Of a stretch of DNA of 64,000 nucleotides, positions 1-10,015 are shown in pieces (the first letter of the stretch is position 1; each line of letters begins with the position of its first letter). The notes under the pieces were generated by a model. It was not told the DNA's origin and searched no databases. It saw nothing but the letters and a program-made list of their open reading frames with translations. Origin of the DNA: Pyrenophora tritici-repentis (lineage: Eukaryota; Ascomycota; Dothideomycetes; Pleosporales; Pleosporaceae); the NCBI RefSeq assembly GCF_003171515.1, contig NC_089394.1:3162001-3226000 (forward strand). The letters run 5' to 3'. A program made the position numbers and the translations under genes.

Positions 1-2
1 TT

Positions 3-209
3 GATCTTTATCGCCATTCTGGACTGCCAAGCAAGCTGGGAGGTGCGATGAGCAAAGTCTCTTACAATCCTGATCATGCTCGCAGAAGGCTCGATGAGAT
101 ACTAAGACCGTTTGTGGAAGCGAACAAAAACATGTTTCCGGACTTGCCAGAGAGGACATTCAAGAAACAGCGTGAAGAAGGCGGAAGACCGCAGGCGAAT
201 TGGCCGTAG
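3..209 (+). CDS. 3' end of an unrecognised gene (partial)
   Basis: An open frame of 68 codons enters from the left edge and stops at TAG 207-209. The peptide is basic and rich in Arg, Lys and Pro, and it ends in Asn-Trp-Pro. I do not recognise a family. The stop lies about 130 bp before the Copia insertion at 341, so the element inserted in the downstream flank and did not cut this frame. Only the C-terminus is visible. A coincidental open frame of this length is possible. Confidence 0.35.
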   Translation, partial: DLYRHSGLPSKLGGAMSKVSYNPDHARRRLDEILRPFVEANKNMFPDLPERTFKKQREEGGRPQANWP

Positions 210-340
210 AAGATCTCTACCGAGAAGTTTTGACGCCCTGCAATAAAATAAGTTTCGCAGTTGCGGATCTAAACGGTTGATTTGGCCGGAGATGCGTTTT
301 TATTGTTGCGATAAATGTAAATTTTAGATCTTGTAGTTTG

Positions 341-528
341 TGTTGGTAGGCCTTGTACGATCGTACGGGTGAATAACAACAACGAGGTTCTTCTGGTGAC
401 TGGTATTGGTATTGATCTTCTACGAACATAGCTGCTACGAAGGTACACCTAAGCTCTGCGCAAGGTGGGCCGAAGTCGGGCCGAAGTGTCAAGCAGCCGA
501 CGTCTCTACCGATACTCACGATTCGACA
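341..528 (-). repeat. 3' LTR of Copia-A
   Basis: 188 bp, matched base for base by eye at 6081-6268, with TG...CA termini. Reading along the element, a purine-rich tract (about 529-546 on the minus strand) precedes it. Confidence 0.93.
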
Positions 529-595
529 TTGGAAGTCTTTTCTTTCTGGATAGCTAGTAACTCTGCTTGTATCGGTAGTGACAGTGTGTGTAGCA

Positions 596-3500
596 TCAAA
601 CATCAAAGCTTGTCGGCCTCTGCACCCATCCATCTACTCGGACTGTCAGCTTGTTGCCGTCAATAAAGCGTTCAAGAGCGCGGTTTGGCGATGCCTTCGT
701 GAAGGCGTCAGCAGGATTATCGTCACCATTGATCCAGCGGATCTCAGTGATCTCGCGACGCTCATATGATTGACGCAGCGCCATGATGTCGATCATAAGA
801 CGCTTCTCCTTCGTTGTTCCAAGCTTAACGAGGCACTCGTACAAGGAGTACGAGTCTGTACAGACAACCAAGGGAACCTCAGGTATTCTAAGTCGTTCTG
901 TGACTATTCTTAAGGTAGTGGCAATAGCGATGCCTATATCAAAGCCGTTGACCATGCCATAAATCTCAGAGGCTAGTACGCTCCTTGTGACGCGCTTACA
1001 TTTTGTAGAGCTGTAGTGGATTATGTTGCCTTGGATTGTGAAGGTGTTAGCGTCAATAGACTCGTTGACGAGCATGAGGACAAAGCCGAGCTGTGAGCTG
1101 AGGTCCTTGTTGTTGGCAAAGGAGCCGTCTACGAAGACCATCAACTTAGCCTCCGTGAGATTGACAGTGATGTAACGGAGGCCACGATCGAGGTTCTCTA
1201 TCTGCCACTTCAGGCGCTTGTTGAGTGCCTTGATGTCCTCATCTGATGGTTGCTGCGCCTGAGCGGCGACGGACAGATCGAATGACGCCTCTGGTTGGCA
1301 TGTTGATGCGATGTACGCTCCGCGGGCGCGCTGCTCTGTGTACTGTTGCGCGCGGTCGGGTGCCCTAACGTCCACAAGTTTGATCTTTCCTCCTTGTCCT
1401 TTCTGCCTAAGGTTCAGAATTGGTTTGCTAGCGTCGATCGTGAGTGTACATCCATTAAAATCCAATTGAATTTCTGGTGTAAGGACAGACTTTGGTTTCG
1501 ATCTAAACTCTGCCTTCTGGATCTTTTTCTCTTCAAGTAACGAGAACGCGGGTGTCCCAAGCATGAGAGTGTCATCTGTTTGCATGCCAACGATGCCGAA
1601 GATGCTGGTGTCGCTGTTTGTGATTAACAGGCATGGGTCGTACGTAGATGTTGCCATGTCCAGTTCCTTGCAATGGTGCCCATGATAGGTTGTCCACCAG
1701 TGGACTCCTGCCTCTGCGATTCCATACAGTGGCTTGATCACATGGAGTAGCGTGCCCCTCGGATATCGTGGTACCAGCTCAGTAGGAAGATGTGCGAGTA
1801 TCGTCCTCTTCAGGGTTGTCTGCGCCTGGGGATACGCCTGCGTGATATCACGGAGCTCTATGTTCATTCCGCGTTGTACCATCTCGGGCGCCAGCGACAT
1901 GATCAGGCGCTGGCTGCATCGCTGGATGGTTGGAGATTGCGTCAAGATAGCCTCTTTGCCGTGGTCCTGGTAGCCTTGGATAACCAGGCGGGATTTCTCA
2001 TAGGGCTTGGTTGTCTTTCCCTTGACCTCACGTACCAGGCGTGACTTGAAGATCCGGATCTTGCTGTGTAGCCTCTCGTCGTATTGCTCAAACTTGAAGA
2101 CTCCACGACCTACGAGGTCGCTGATCTCTTGGTCATCAGATGCTTCAAAGGGTGCGCCTGGTGTTGTGATAACTCCATCGTTACGTAGCTTGATAGCTAG
2201 CTCAAGATCGTCCTGCTCCTTCTTGGTGATGTACGCGTGCCCCTTCCGCTTGTTCTTTGATCCTGGAGGGCGGCCTCTCTTGCGTGGTTGCACTGCCGGT
2301 GGTACTGCTACCGGCTCATGCGGCTCATTCAGCGCGTGTGGCGCATCGGGGTCGCTCCAAAGATGGTCCGGTCTGTAGTATGGCTTGACGACAGTAGATC
2401 TGAATGTTGTTGGACCATTGACCATATCGACAGTAACGTTGTGGCCGTCTATACTGGCGATCTTGTACGGGCCATTCCAGCCATCACTCTCTCTCCATAC
2501 TAAGACTTCACTCTGGAGTGGGAGCGCGAGCATGTCTGCAGTGGCTGGTCCATTGCGGGTGTTCAAGGCGTCTGCAACTTGGCGCTCTGCAGTAAGCTTG
2601 CGCAGGGCTTTCGTCGCCTTTTGAATAGCCTCGCTGCGCCTAACCATTGAAGGTGCCGGCGGCGACTCTGTAGTCATTCGTGGGTATGCTCCAAAGACTA
2701 GTAGAGTCGGGACTAGACCATCGGGTCCAGCGGTGTCATTGACAGCTTTCACGGCCATTTGAAGGATCGCTTCATCAGACATATCGTCTTGGAGCTCGTC
2801 ATGGAGTATATCCCATGCTCGGCGAAGTGGTGCGTGGTATCTCTCAGTCTTGCCCACCGACCAGTGAGCCTCTGTAGGCACCTGCTTGCATGTAACTCCC
2901 ATGATCTTTGCCTCAGCACGGAACTCTGCGCTTGCAAAGTTGGTGCCTGCATCATGTGTGATGATGTCTGGTGGTCCTTGATACGTGTCGATCCATAGCA
3001 TCCGCAGTGCCTGCCATGTCTCCTTAGCTGAGATAGCGCTGAGGAATTTTGCGCCTTGGAAAGCAGTTGAAGAATCAACCACATGTAATACTGGCTTGCC
3101 GCTGAGATACATCACATCCACCAGGATCTCATAGTTGAAGTGGTGATCATCCTTCAGAGTGAATTTGAATCGGCGCGGCGCGGAGCTGTGGAGCTGGCAG
3201 TGGTGGCAGAATTTAGTGACCTCCTCTAGGGTTCTCTCTTCAAAGTCGTTATGGCCAGCGTCCTTTAAGAGTTTAACTAGTCGCGTGACAGCTGGGTGTC
3301 CAAACCGGCGATGGAGCCGTCTCAGCTCTGTCTCAGTGAGAAACACCGTTGCTCTCTCTCTCTTGTTGAGATGGAACCATGGGTGTCCCCATTTGCGTAG
3401 AACAGGGATGCGTATCTTGTCCTGAACAAGCTCATCTGTAGTGTTATTGAAGTAGACTTTTAAGCGGTCCATATCTGCAAGGCACAGCAAGAACGGTGTA

Positions 3501-5848
3501 GGCGCCTCGAGCACTTCGAAGTTGATCTTCCCAATCTCTGTAGAGACCTGCACTGTTCCAATAGACGCTGTAGCCTCGCCTTTTCCGAATTTGATAGATG
3601 CTTTCCCAGCTGTAGATGTGTCTATCTTAACTGTTGGATCTTCTCGTGTGAGTGCAAGATACTGCTCTTTGCCAACTGTAGATACGTTGGCAGCGCCTGT
3701 ATCCGGGAGGATACCTTGGTACAGAGATCGTGTATAGCGGTCCTCGAGCAGAAACTGCGACGCTGGTGCTGACGGCGCGCCTCGACCGTATATGTCGTCG
3801 CCAGAAATGTGATGCAAGAACGCCTGGTCTGCAAGGCATTGCTCCTTGAAGAACTGCTGCTCAAAGTATTGTTGTTCGCCAGTGCCGTCGTCATTGTCGT
3901 CATCCTCGCAGTCTTCCTCCTCTTTCCAGCCTCTCTGGTTATACTGGCTGGTGTGCTCAATTCCTTCGTACTCTGCAAGGTGTACTGAGAAGTCCTTGGG
4001 TGGTGGCGCACCTGTAAAATACAGCATAGAGAAGAACTGCGCACGGGCAGTCTTGCGCTCTTCGTCTGTGTGGTTTGTGGACCAGCATCCTTCCTTCTGG
4101 CAGACAAAGCACTTCTTCTTCCAGCGTGGCTTGAATCCACGGCTACTGTCAAAGCTTTGTTCGCCTTTTTGAAATGCGCCTCTAGTTCCGCCTCGGGACC
4201 CACCTCGGTTTCTTCCATTGCTGTTGTACCGGCGGTCTAAGTAGTACTGGTTACCTTGGTCTACCTCTGTGAAGTTGACAGAGGTAGTCATAGCGAGTGA
4301 GTTTTCAATCGAAGATCGTAGATCTCCAAATAGGACCTCGCATTCTAGAGACGGCCTGTAGAGCGCCATTGCGAACTCTTTAACGCCTCGACATGCTGTG
4401 ATTACTGTGGTCCGGAGCGCATATTCTCCCATATACTGCTGCCCAAGCGCCCTCTGGCATAACTGGAGTTTGTCTAGCATAATGTCAAGGACCTCATGGA
4501 GTGTCTTGTCAGGATTCTCCCTATGGACTTTAGCAAAGGATGTCGTCGTCCAGTCTGCATAGTAGTGACTGTGGTTGACGTCCGTGTCGAAGTGGTTCTT
4601 AAGCTTCGTGTATACAGTCAAGAATGTATCTGTCCGCTGATCAACGAAGTGGAGGTAGTAGTCTTGCGCACGGCCTTCCAGGATCCGTGGAAAGACTGCA
4701 TGGAATTGGTCTGGCTGGATGTCTGCGTGATAGCAGATGCTGTAGAAGATCTTCAATTTGTCGTCTAGGAGGTCGTACGGCTTCCCTGTGTATTTCTTCT
4801 CACGATCCCACATCTTTGTAAAGACATTGATTGTCTTCGGATCTAGTTTCCCATTATTAAACTCGATTGGGGGAACTGCCTTGTATGGGTCTGTATCCCC
4901 TGAAGGTATAATTGGAGGGACGCTCGGTCCCTTTGGGCGTTGTGGGTATGCTGGCGTGTATTCGCGGAATCTGTCAAAGTTGTTGTACGTTAAGCGAGGT
5001 TGATGACTTTGCTGTCGCTGGTCCGCCTGGTGTCGCCCGTCTGCCTGTGGTGTCTGTTCAATTGTCTCTACAAGCGGATCTGCTAGTTGTTGGCTGACCT
5101 GGGTACGGGTGCGGGTCTCGTCTTGGACATCGGTTTGTTGATCCTCTGCGTCTTGGTCTCTTGCCCTTGCAGAGGTTTGGCTCTGCGCTCGACTCGCTGT
5201 CCCTACGTTTGTAGGTTGTACCGATCCCGTAGTGTGTCGTCCTAGTAGCCTCCGCTGTTGCAGCATATACGCCGCTGACCGCTCGTCGAAGGCAGTAGAT
5301 TGGAACTGATCGTCCGGCCACTTCGGACAATCCTCCTTGTGCAGTAGCTTGGCCACAGCTTCGCTTGGCGGCATGTTAACACGGCCAGTGTACACGCCCT
5401 TAAAGCGGAGGATCCGCTTTAGTTCCCTAGTATACGTTGCATGCGCGCGCATAAACATAGCTTCAGTCCAGCCTTCAAAGTCCTGACAGAACTCACCAAA
5501 GAGCTCTGCGTCTGCTGTTGGCCGGTCTGTGTAGTCTGCGATCGCACGCGCAATGTACGTTGTTGCTGCAGTTCCGTCTACCTCGTCGTCTGGGGCTTCG
5601 ATCTCATCGTCCCAGATCTTTGGATCAATGTGACGCCACTCTCTTGCCTTTAGGTTTGTGGTCCCTAGCAACTCCTCTCGTGTGAGTGTACAGCCTCCAT
5701 TACTGCTTGCTGTTTCGCTCGCCATTTGTTGTTGACGCGTGCCGTGCTGGCTGCGTTCGCCAGGGATACGTCGGTTGTCGTAGATTGTTGACGTGTGCCT
5801 TGCTGGCTGCGTTCGCCAGGGACTCGTCGGTAGTCGTGGGTTGTACAC
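596..5848 (-). CDS. Copia gag-pol polyprotein (1750 aa)
   Basis: A single frame encodes all retrotransposon functions. There is a gag region with a cysteine-rich CFVCQKEGC motif near residue 580. An aspartic protease has DTGA near 715. The integrase has an HHCC zinc domain (HRRFGHP near 843, CHHCQ downstream) and an rve core. The reverse transcriptase has its active-site motif near 1420, and RNase H (VFVDGSF near 1570) lies near the end. The RT motif reads QTDD where Copia RTs usually have YVDD; both aspartates are kept. The native start may be the Met at 5725 (MASE...), because the first 41 codons overlap a tandem duplication. No gag-pol frameshift or stop is present, so product ratio must be set another way. 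The frame is intact and probably functional. Confidence 0.93.
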   Translation of the reverse strand: MYNPRLPTSPWRTQPARHTSTIYDNRRIPGERSQHGTRQQQMASETASSNGGCTLTREELLGTTNLKAREWRHIDPKIWDDEIEAPDDEVDGTAATTYIARAIADYTDRPTADAELFGEFCQDFEGWTEAMFMRAHATYTRELKRILRFKGVYTGRVNMPPSEAVAKLLHKEDCPKWPDDQFQSTAFDERSAAYMLQQRRLLGRHTTGSVQPTNVGTASRAQSQTSARARDQDAEDQQTDVQDETRTRTQVSQQLADPLVETIEQTPQADGRHQADQRQQSHQPRLTYNNFDRFREYTPAYPQRPKGPSVPPIIPSGDTDPYKAVPPIEFNNGKLDPKTINVFTKMWDREKKYTGKPYDLLDDKLKIFYSICYHADIQPDQFHAVFPRILEGRAQDYYLHFVDQRTDTFLTVYTKLKNHFDTDVNHSHYYADWTTTSFAKVHRENPDKTLHEVLDIMLDKLQLCQRALGQQYMGEYALRTTVITACRGVKEFAMALYRPSLECEVLFGDLRSSIENSLAMTTSVNFTEVDQGNQYYLDRRYNSNGRNRGGSRGGTRGAFQKGEQSFDSSRGFKPRWKKKCFVCQKEGCWSTNHTDEERKTARAQFFSMLYFTGAPPPKDFSVHLAEYEGIEHTSQYNQRGWKEEEDCEDDDNDDGTGEQQYFEQQFFKEQCLADQAFLHHISGDDIYGRGAPSAPASQFLLEDRYTRSLYQGILPDTGAANVSTVGKEQYLALTREDPTVKIDTSTAGKASIKFGKGEATASIGTVQVSTEIGKINFEVLEAPTPFLLCLADMDRLKVYFNNTTDELVQDKIRIPVLRKWGHPWFHLNKRERATVFLTETELRRLHRRFGHPAVTRLVKLLKDAGHNDFEERTLEEVTKFCHHCQLHSSAPRRFKFTLKDDHHFNYEILVDVMYLSGKPVLHVVDSSTAFQGAKFLSAISAKETWQALRMLWIDTYQGPPDIITHDAGTNFASAEFRAEAKIMGVTCKQVPTEAHWSVGKTERYHAPLRRAWDILHDELQDDMSDEAILQMAVKAVNDTAGPDGLVPTLLVFGAYPRMTTESPPAPSMVRRSEAIQKATKALRKLTAERQVADALNTRNGPATADMLALPLQSEVLVWRESDGWNGPYKIASIDGHNVTVDMVNGPTTFRSTVVKPYYRPDHLWSDPDAPHALNEPHEPVAVPPAVQPRKRGRPPGSKNKRKGHAYITKKEQDDLELAIKLRNDGVITTPGAPFEASDDQEISDLVGRGVFKFEQYDERLHSKIRIFKSRLVREVKGKTTKPYEKSRLVIQGYQDHGKEAILTQSPTIQRCSQRLIMSLAPEMVQRGMNIELRDITQAYPQAQTTLKRTILAHLPTELVPRYPRGTLLHVIKPLYGIAEAGVHWWTTYHGHHCKELDMATSTYDPCLLITNSDTSIFGIVGMQTDDTLMLGTPAFSLLEEKKIQKAEFRSKPKSVLTPEIQLDFNGCTLTIDASKPILNLRQKGQGGKIKLVDVRAPDRAQQYTEQRARGAYIASTCQPEASFDLSVAAQAQQPSDEDIKALNKRLKWQIENLDRGLRYITVNLTEAKLMVFVDGSFANNKDLSSQLGFVLMLVNESIDANTFTIQGNIIHYSSTKCKRVTRSVLASEIYGMVNGFDIGIAIATTLRIVTERLRIPEVPLVVCTDSYSLYECLVKLGTTKEKRLMIDIMALRQSYERREITEIRWINGDDNPADAFTKASPNRALERFIDGNKLTVRVDGWVQRPTSFDV
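5727..5838. repeat. Tandem duplication of about 56 bp at the 5' end of the Copia-A frame
   Basis: Two adjacent diverged copies of a unit containing CTGGCTGCGTTCGCCAGGGA lie over the leader and first codons of the polyprotein. Confidence 0.7.
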
Positions 5849-6080
5849 GGGTCAATGGCGCGACCAAGTGGGGGTCGGTGCGTGTATGGACTGCGTCTGG
5901 GAACGCTCTGATACGGCTGGAACGGTCGGTCTCAAGCCGGATGAGACGCCTGATACAGCTAACAGTGAACTTAGCACAGATAACTCCGCCGCTGATATAG
6001 GCGATCTAGGGAACGCGCGGGTTATAGGATCTGTCTCTTCTAACCTAACTGTCTGTGACTGCCATGCAATCACTGATCAG

Positions 6081-6268
6081 TGTTGGTAGGCCTTGTACGA
6101 TCGTACGGGTGAATAACAACAACGAGGTTCTTCTGGTGACTGGTATTGGTATTGATCTTCTACGAACATAGCTGCTACGAAGGTACACCTAAGCTCTGCG
6201 CAAGGTGGGCCGAAGTCGGGCCGAAGTGTCAAGCAGCCGACGTCTCTACCGATACTCACGATTCGACA
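6081..6268 (-). repeat. 5' LTR of Copia-A
   Basis: 188-bp copy of 341-528. It should contain the promoter for the minus-strand gag-pol frame. It abuts GTTTG at 6269-6273, which also serves as the left target copy of the next element. Confidence 0.93.
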
Positions 6269-6273
6269 GTTTG

Positions 6274-6410
6274 TGTTGAGAATATTCCGGTCACCTGTCA
6301 CGAGGACGCTAAGTCACATGACCCACACCGCTCTATATTAGCCGAGCTTTGTATAGTTAGCAATTGACACACTTACATGCCATGACTGAGAGAGTCATTC
6401 TTTCTCAACA
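6274..6410 (+). repeat. 5' LTR of the TRIM element
   Basis: 137 bp, TGTTGAG...CTCAACA, identical by eye to 7690-7826. The terminal inverted repeat is 7 bp. Confidence 0.92.
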
Positions 6411-6424
6411 GGTTATGAGCCCGG
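6411..6424 (+). promoter_or_regulatory. Primer-binding site, half-tRNA-iMet type
   Basis: GGTTATGAGCCC directly after the LTR is complementary to the anticodon stem-loop of initiator tRNA-Met (GGGCTCATAACC), not to a tRNA 3' end. Drosophila copia primes this way from a cut tRNA half. The same motif abuts the LTR of Copia-B at 28728-28739. Confidence 0.75.
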
Positions 6425-6539
6425 CTTACGCGCTTGCGTGTGCATTGTGAGTGTCCGGAGTGTCGTTTCTTCGATATGGGCAGCAAGCTGGTATATGCGT
6501 GTCTACGCCAGAACAACCCAGGAGGTCGTCGCCTTCTAT

Positions 6540-6640
6540 ATTCTAAGACACTGGGTCGTCGCCCTGGCTGCCGCGAAGGGTATTAAGTCCTGAAGACACT
6601 GGGCCGTCGCCCTGGCTACCGCGAAGGGTATTAAGTCCGA
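6540..6640. repeat. Two tandem copies of about 48 bp in the TRIM interior
   Basis: The unit contains GACACTGGGYCGTCGCCCTGG and CGCGAAGGGTATTAAGTCC and occurs twice in a row with few differences. Confidence 0.85.
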
Positions 6641-7154
6641 AGAAAAATGGACTATCGTCCGGAGAAGCTGGGAGCGTCTCGAAGATACCTTGGGCGAGTT
6701 ATACCCAATTCCGACGCGCGAGTCGAAGAGAGCAATGGTTGCTCTATCCCTTTTCAACCAACCTTTTGACAACGATTCGAATACCTACCTACCGACGGTA
6801 ACCATCGATTCTTCCGAAAACAACTCGAATTGCCTGCCTATCGATAGTAACCTTTCGAGACCTTCTTTTTAAACTAGTAGCTACAGTTCGACAGCTACTT
6901 TCAATTCCTTAAACTCGAAAACCTACCGTTTGACGGTGCTCGAAGTTTTTTTACTCTCTCGAACGCTACCCACCTACCCCCACCCGATTTCTCGATCGAT
7001 TTTTATCTTCTTTCCAAAGGATTTCGTTAAATAAACGCAAAGAAGCAAAGGCTTATATAACGATGGGGGAGAATAAGGGTGTTAGGGTCTGGAGCCCTGA
7101 ATAGGACACAGACAAGGAGGCAGGAGCGGAGGAACGGAGCGGGGACAACAAGAG

Positions 7155-7320
7155 AGGAGAGCGTACATAGCTAGAGTACTGGGAGTACTAAGCTAGGGGA
7201 GCGCTAGGATAGAGGAGAGCGTACACAGCTAGAGTACTGGGAGTACCAAGCTGGGGGAGCGCTGGGACAGAGGAGAGCGTACACAGCTAGAGTACTGGGA
7301 GTACCAAGCTGAGGGAGCGC
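7155..7320. repeat. Three tandem copies of about 58 bp in the TRIM interior
   Basis: The unit contains GAGGAGAGCGTACAYAGCTA and GTACTGGGAGTAC, the latter a short palindrome. Three copies differ at a few bases. Confidence 0.88.
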
Positions 7321-7396
7321 TGACTCTCACGTAGGAGTCGAGGGAGAGTCGGTATGTTGGTGATATCGATTCTACCTTGATTTTCAAACGCGAAAA

Positions 7397-7466
7397 TTCT
7401 CTCGACCTTCTTTCTCGACCTTCTTTCTCGACCTTCTCTCTCGACCTTCTTTCTCGACCTTCTTTC
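7397..7466. repeat. TCTCGACCTTCTT satellite in the TRIM interior
   Basis: Five or six copies of a 13-bp pyrimidine-rich unit. The open frame on the opposite strand here only translates these repeats. Confidence 0.85.
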
Positions 7467-7689
7467 CTCAACTCTTCACTCGGCCGATACCTCACTTTAC
7501 TTGAGGGACTCGCAACGTAACGGCCACTATAGGGTGACAGGGAGGTTTCATTCTTGTTGACAAGGCACTTCTGGGGGAGTGTTGGAAAGTGCATGCAAGG
7601 CGTTCAGTGGAAGCATATAAAGGGAGAAGAAGCTTCGACTGCAAGACCTATACAAAGTAGTGGGTACAGCTGATCGGCTTATGGGGGAG

Positions 7690-7826
7690 TGTTGAGAATA
7701 TTCCGGTCACCTGTCACGAGGACGCTAAGTCACATGACCCACACCGCTCTATATTAGCCGAGCTTTGTATAGTTAGCAATTGACACACTTACATGCCATG
7801 ACTGAGAGAGTCATTCTTTCTCAACA
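7690..7826 (+). repeat. 3' LTR of the TRIM element
   Basis: 137-bp copy preceded by a polypurine tract and followed by GTTTG at 7827-7831. A PPT-plus-TGTTG look-alike also lies about 110 bp upstream (7571-7586). Confidence 0.92.
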
Positions 7827-7831
7827 GTTTG

Positions 7832-8586
7832 TCTAATTATTAGCAGCAATGTGCACTATTGATTTCTAGCCAGTCCCAGGCCCTCGGTACACTTCAAGAT
7901 TGAACTATGTCTGGACAAGGAGAGATAAGCCCTGTCGTCTGGAAGCCTGCCTGGATGTTCTGCTGTGTGAGTACAGTCAGCCGGATTTGTGTATAAATCG
8001 TGAGGAGGTCTACCTTGTCAACCTGGTTGTGCACTACAACCAGTGAATGCGCCATCATACTTGCCACCGAACAAGCCAAGCTGAGCCATACAAATTTGTT
8101 AGCAAGCCAAGCCAGAGGTCATTGTTGGCTTGGTTGGCTTGATCGGCTTGACGCTATATACTAGGCAACCTGTTTTCATGTTAGCGATACTTTTTAGTGT
8201 TGAGTTTTGGATTTTCAACCTTAGTCAGCACCAAAACTGATCTAACACCTCGCCTCGCCCGCCTTAACGCGTCAACAACGCGTTAACAACGCGTCTAGCA
8301 ATCCTATATATGTATCATTTTTATTGGAACAAGGTCCCTCTAGTAGTATGACTACTATGGATAACCGAGTGGGAGGAGGGATAAGGCGGGGTGGCTGCAA
8401 CGTATTGTATTGACTATCGTGTTGAGTGTCTCTAGGACTTTTGCTGTTGTGGTGGGTGCTATTGCCCACCGGGCAGTGCCTGCCACACCAGCACATCACG
8501 TGACTCTCAATCACCTTCTACCCTGGACTGAACCCAGATATTCTCAACAATTTTTAGTGTTACAGTCTTTTTTCTTTGCCTCTGCG
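7832..8586. other. Gene-free stretch before the hAT relic
   Basis: No coding frame that I can support. It contains a GGCTTG-rich stretch (about 8098-8152) and a GCGTTAACAACGCG-like palindrome near 8270-8290. The last 30 bp before the hAT start resemble the leader of the related frame at 35.0 kb. Confidence 0.5.
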
Positions 8587-9563
8587 ATGAAGCGCGCGCA
8601 TAAATCCCACGCGGCTCTTAGCCGTAAACGCGTTAAAACAAGCCTAGCTACTAAGGCAGCCGTTACCTCCCAATCCGCTGTATCGTCGTCAACCTTTGAG
8701 TCGCAGTTTCGAGACTCATAACCTAAATCCACGATCGTTGCGCCCACCGTTAATAGCAGCCAAGCCGCTACAGAAGCCTTAGTAGATAACGATAGAGCTA
8801 AATTAGATACGAGTCTGGACGCCCGCTTGGAGGACGACTATACTGGGTTAGACTGGGCGCGTATCCCAAAGTATATGGTACTGTTAGATCCGCCGTCAAA
8901 TCGCAGAAGTTGGGTGTTTGATTACGGCTATCGTGTTGCTCTCCGCCGCAATCCTAGCCAGATATATTGGGTCTGTCATGATTGCTATCGACGCAAGAAG
9001 GTCGACATTAATAGCAGAGGAGTGTACCTTGTTACAGACGCTGTATCCGCAGCAGCTCGTCACCTTAAAACCCACTCAGTCTGGGCAGCTGGCAAGCAAC
9101 CAGAACTAGCTAAATTATCGCGTCTCCGCTAGGTAATCGTTAACGGTAAACTTAGCCTCACTTAGGAGCTCGCCAACCACCTATCGGGCTTTAATATCTA
9201 TGCTTTTCGAGCTGCTGCTGTTACATAGCTTCTTGAAAACAATTACCTACTCCGCGAGCTTGAAACACCAGCTTTTCGCCTCATGCTTGAGGCTGCCAAT
9301 CCCGACGCAGCCCGCGCGATCTGGACGTCGCGGACAAGCGTTGCGCGATACGTTTTCCGGGTATACGACCACCTTAAGCCGCGGATTATTATGGCTTTGT
9401 CGCAGTCGCTAAGCAAGATACATATAAGCTTTGACTCGTGGACGACAAAAGGTAGCAAGCGCGGCTTTCTCGGCGTTGTCGCCCACTTTGTAAATACGGA
9501 CGGCAAGCTTGTTGATCTGCCTATTGCGCTGCCTCAGTTAACAGGCGCTCACAGCGGTGCAAA
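8587..9563 (+). pseudogene. hAT-family transposase, 5' half, with nonsense codons
   Basis: One frame starts at ATG 8587 with a Lys/Arg-rich N-terminus. It continues through a BED-type zinc finger (WVCHDC...HLKTH, about 8960-9080) into the hAT catalytic region (SFDSWTTKGSKRGFLGV, about 9430-9475). At least four in-frame stops break it: 8719, 9130, about 9160 and about 9223. Three are TAG codons that CAG (C to T) would explain. The frame ends at the conserved GAHSG motif, where an LTR-like repeat begins at 9564, so the RNase-H-like and dimerisation parts are missing. The N-terminus resembles the relic at 35078-35395, which belongs to the same family. Confidence 0.85.
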
Positions 9564-9787
9564 TGTCACAGTGAATGCAGTCAATTAAAGTGTAACCGCG
9601 CGAGGCAGTAATCAGAGTATATTGTATATGTTGTAGTATTGTGTCTGCTCGCCTTTTTACGAAGGCAGCAGCAGGGTCTGTTTACATGACGTATCTATAA
9701 TCCAGCTGAAGTAAGAGGTGCTCAATAAAGTGAGGAAGCAGCACCAGACCACCAACACGTGATCTGCTTCTCCTCATAACCGTCACA
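9564..9787 (+). repeat. Solo-LTR-like repeat, copy 1
   Basis: TGTCACAG...CCGTCACA, related over its length to 16292-16476 and 51109-51300. It truncates the hAT frame. I see no clear target duplication here (GCAAA versus TATAT), so the copy may be rearranged. Confidence 0.65.
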
Positions 9788-9894
9788 TATATGCTAGCGC
9801 TAAGTGGAGTTTTTGTTGTATATATTTATGTTAATTAGTAAATAGATCTAGTATTTCACGCTGCTGATAGAGGCAACTAATGGCAAAGGGCATT

Positions 9895-10015
9895 GGTTGT
9901 CGAAACCCGCCTCTGCACAGCGCTAGTACCTGTCAGGTAGGTATTCTAGAGAACGACCGTACGCTGTGAACAAACGATGTGCAAGGACCGGAAACAGATT
10001 TCGCTCAGTACTGTA
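9895..10015 (+). repeat. Dispersed repeat R2, copy 1
   Basis: It shares GCGCTAGTACCTGTCAGG, ATGATGTGC-like and ACCGGAAAC blocks with 11529-11655 and, inverted, 15441-15756. A TGTCGRAACCC start suggests an old LTR. It overlaps the 3' end of the reductase pseudogene. Confidence 0.65.

Larger units (their letters stand above)
341..6268 (-). mobile_element. Complete Copia-type LTR retrotransposon (Copia-A)
   Basis: A 5928-bp element in reverse orientation. It is bounded by two 188-bp LTRs that look identical by eye (341-528 and 6081-6268, TG...CA ends). The target duplication GTTTG is at 336-340 and 6269-6273. One uninterrupted gag-pol frame fills the interior. Identical LTRs and an open frame indicate recent insertion. 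The sequence next to the 5' LTR (reading down from 6080) does not match the half-tRNA-iMet primer site of the other Copia in this window, so its primer is unclear. Confidence 0.95.
6274..7826 (+). mobile_element. Non-autonomous LTR element (TRIM/LARD-like)
   Basis: Two 137-bp LTRs that look identical by eye flank 1279 bp without a retroelement protein. GTTTG at 6269-6273 and 7827-7831 is the target duplication. A primer-binding site complementary to the anticodon arm of initiator tRNA-Met follows the left LTR, and a polypurine tract (TGGGGGAG, 7682-7689) precedes the right LTR, so the element reads on the plus strand. The interior is largely tandem repeats. It must be mobilised in trans. The shared primer site suggests Copia machinery like that of Copia-B. 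Confidence 0.9.

Noticed and set aside
7229..7594. 121-codon minus-strand frame in the TRIM
   Set aside because: It only translates the tandem repeats (RSREK-type repeats) and has no homology I can see.
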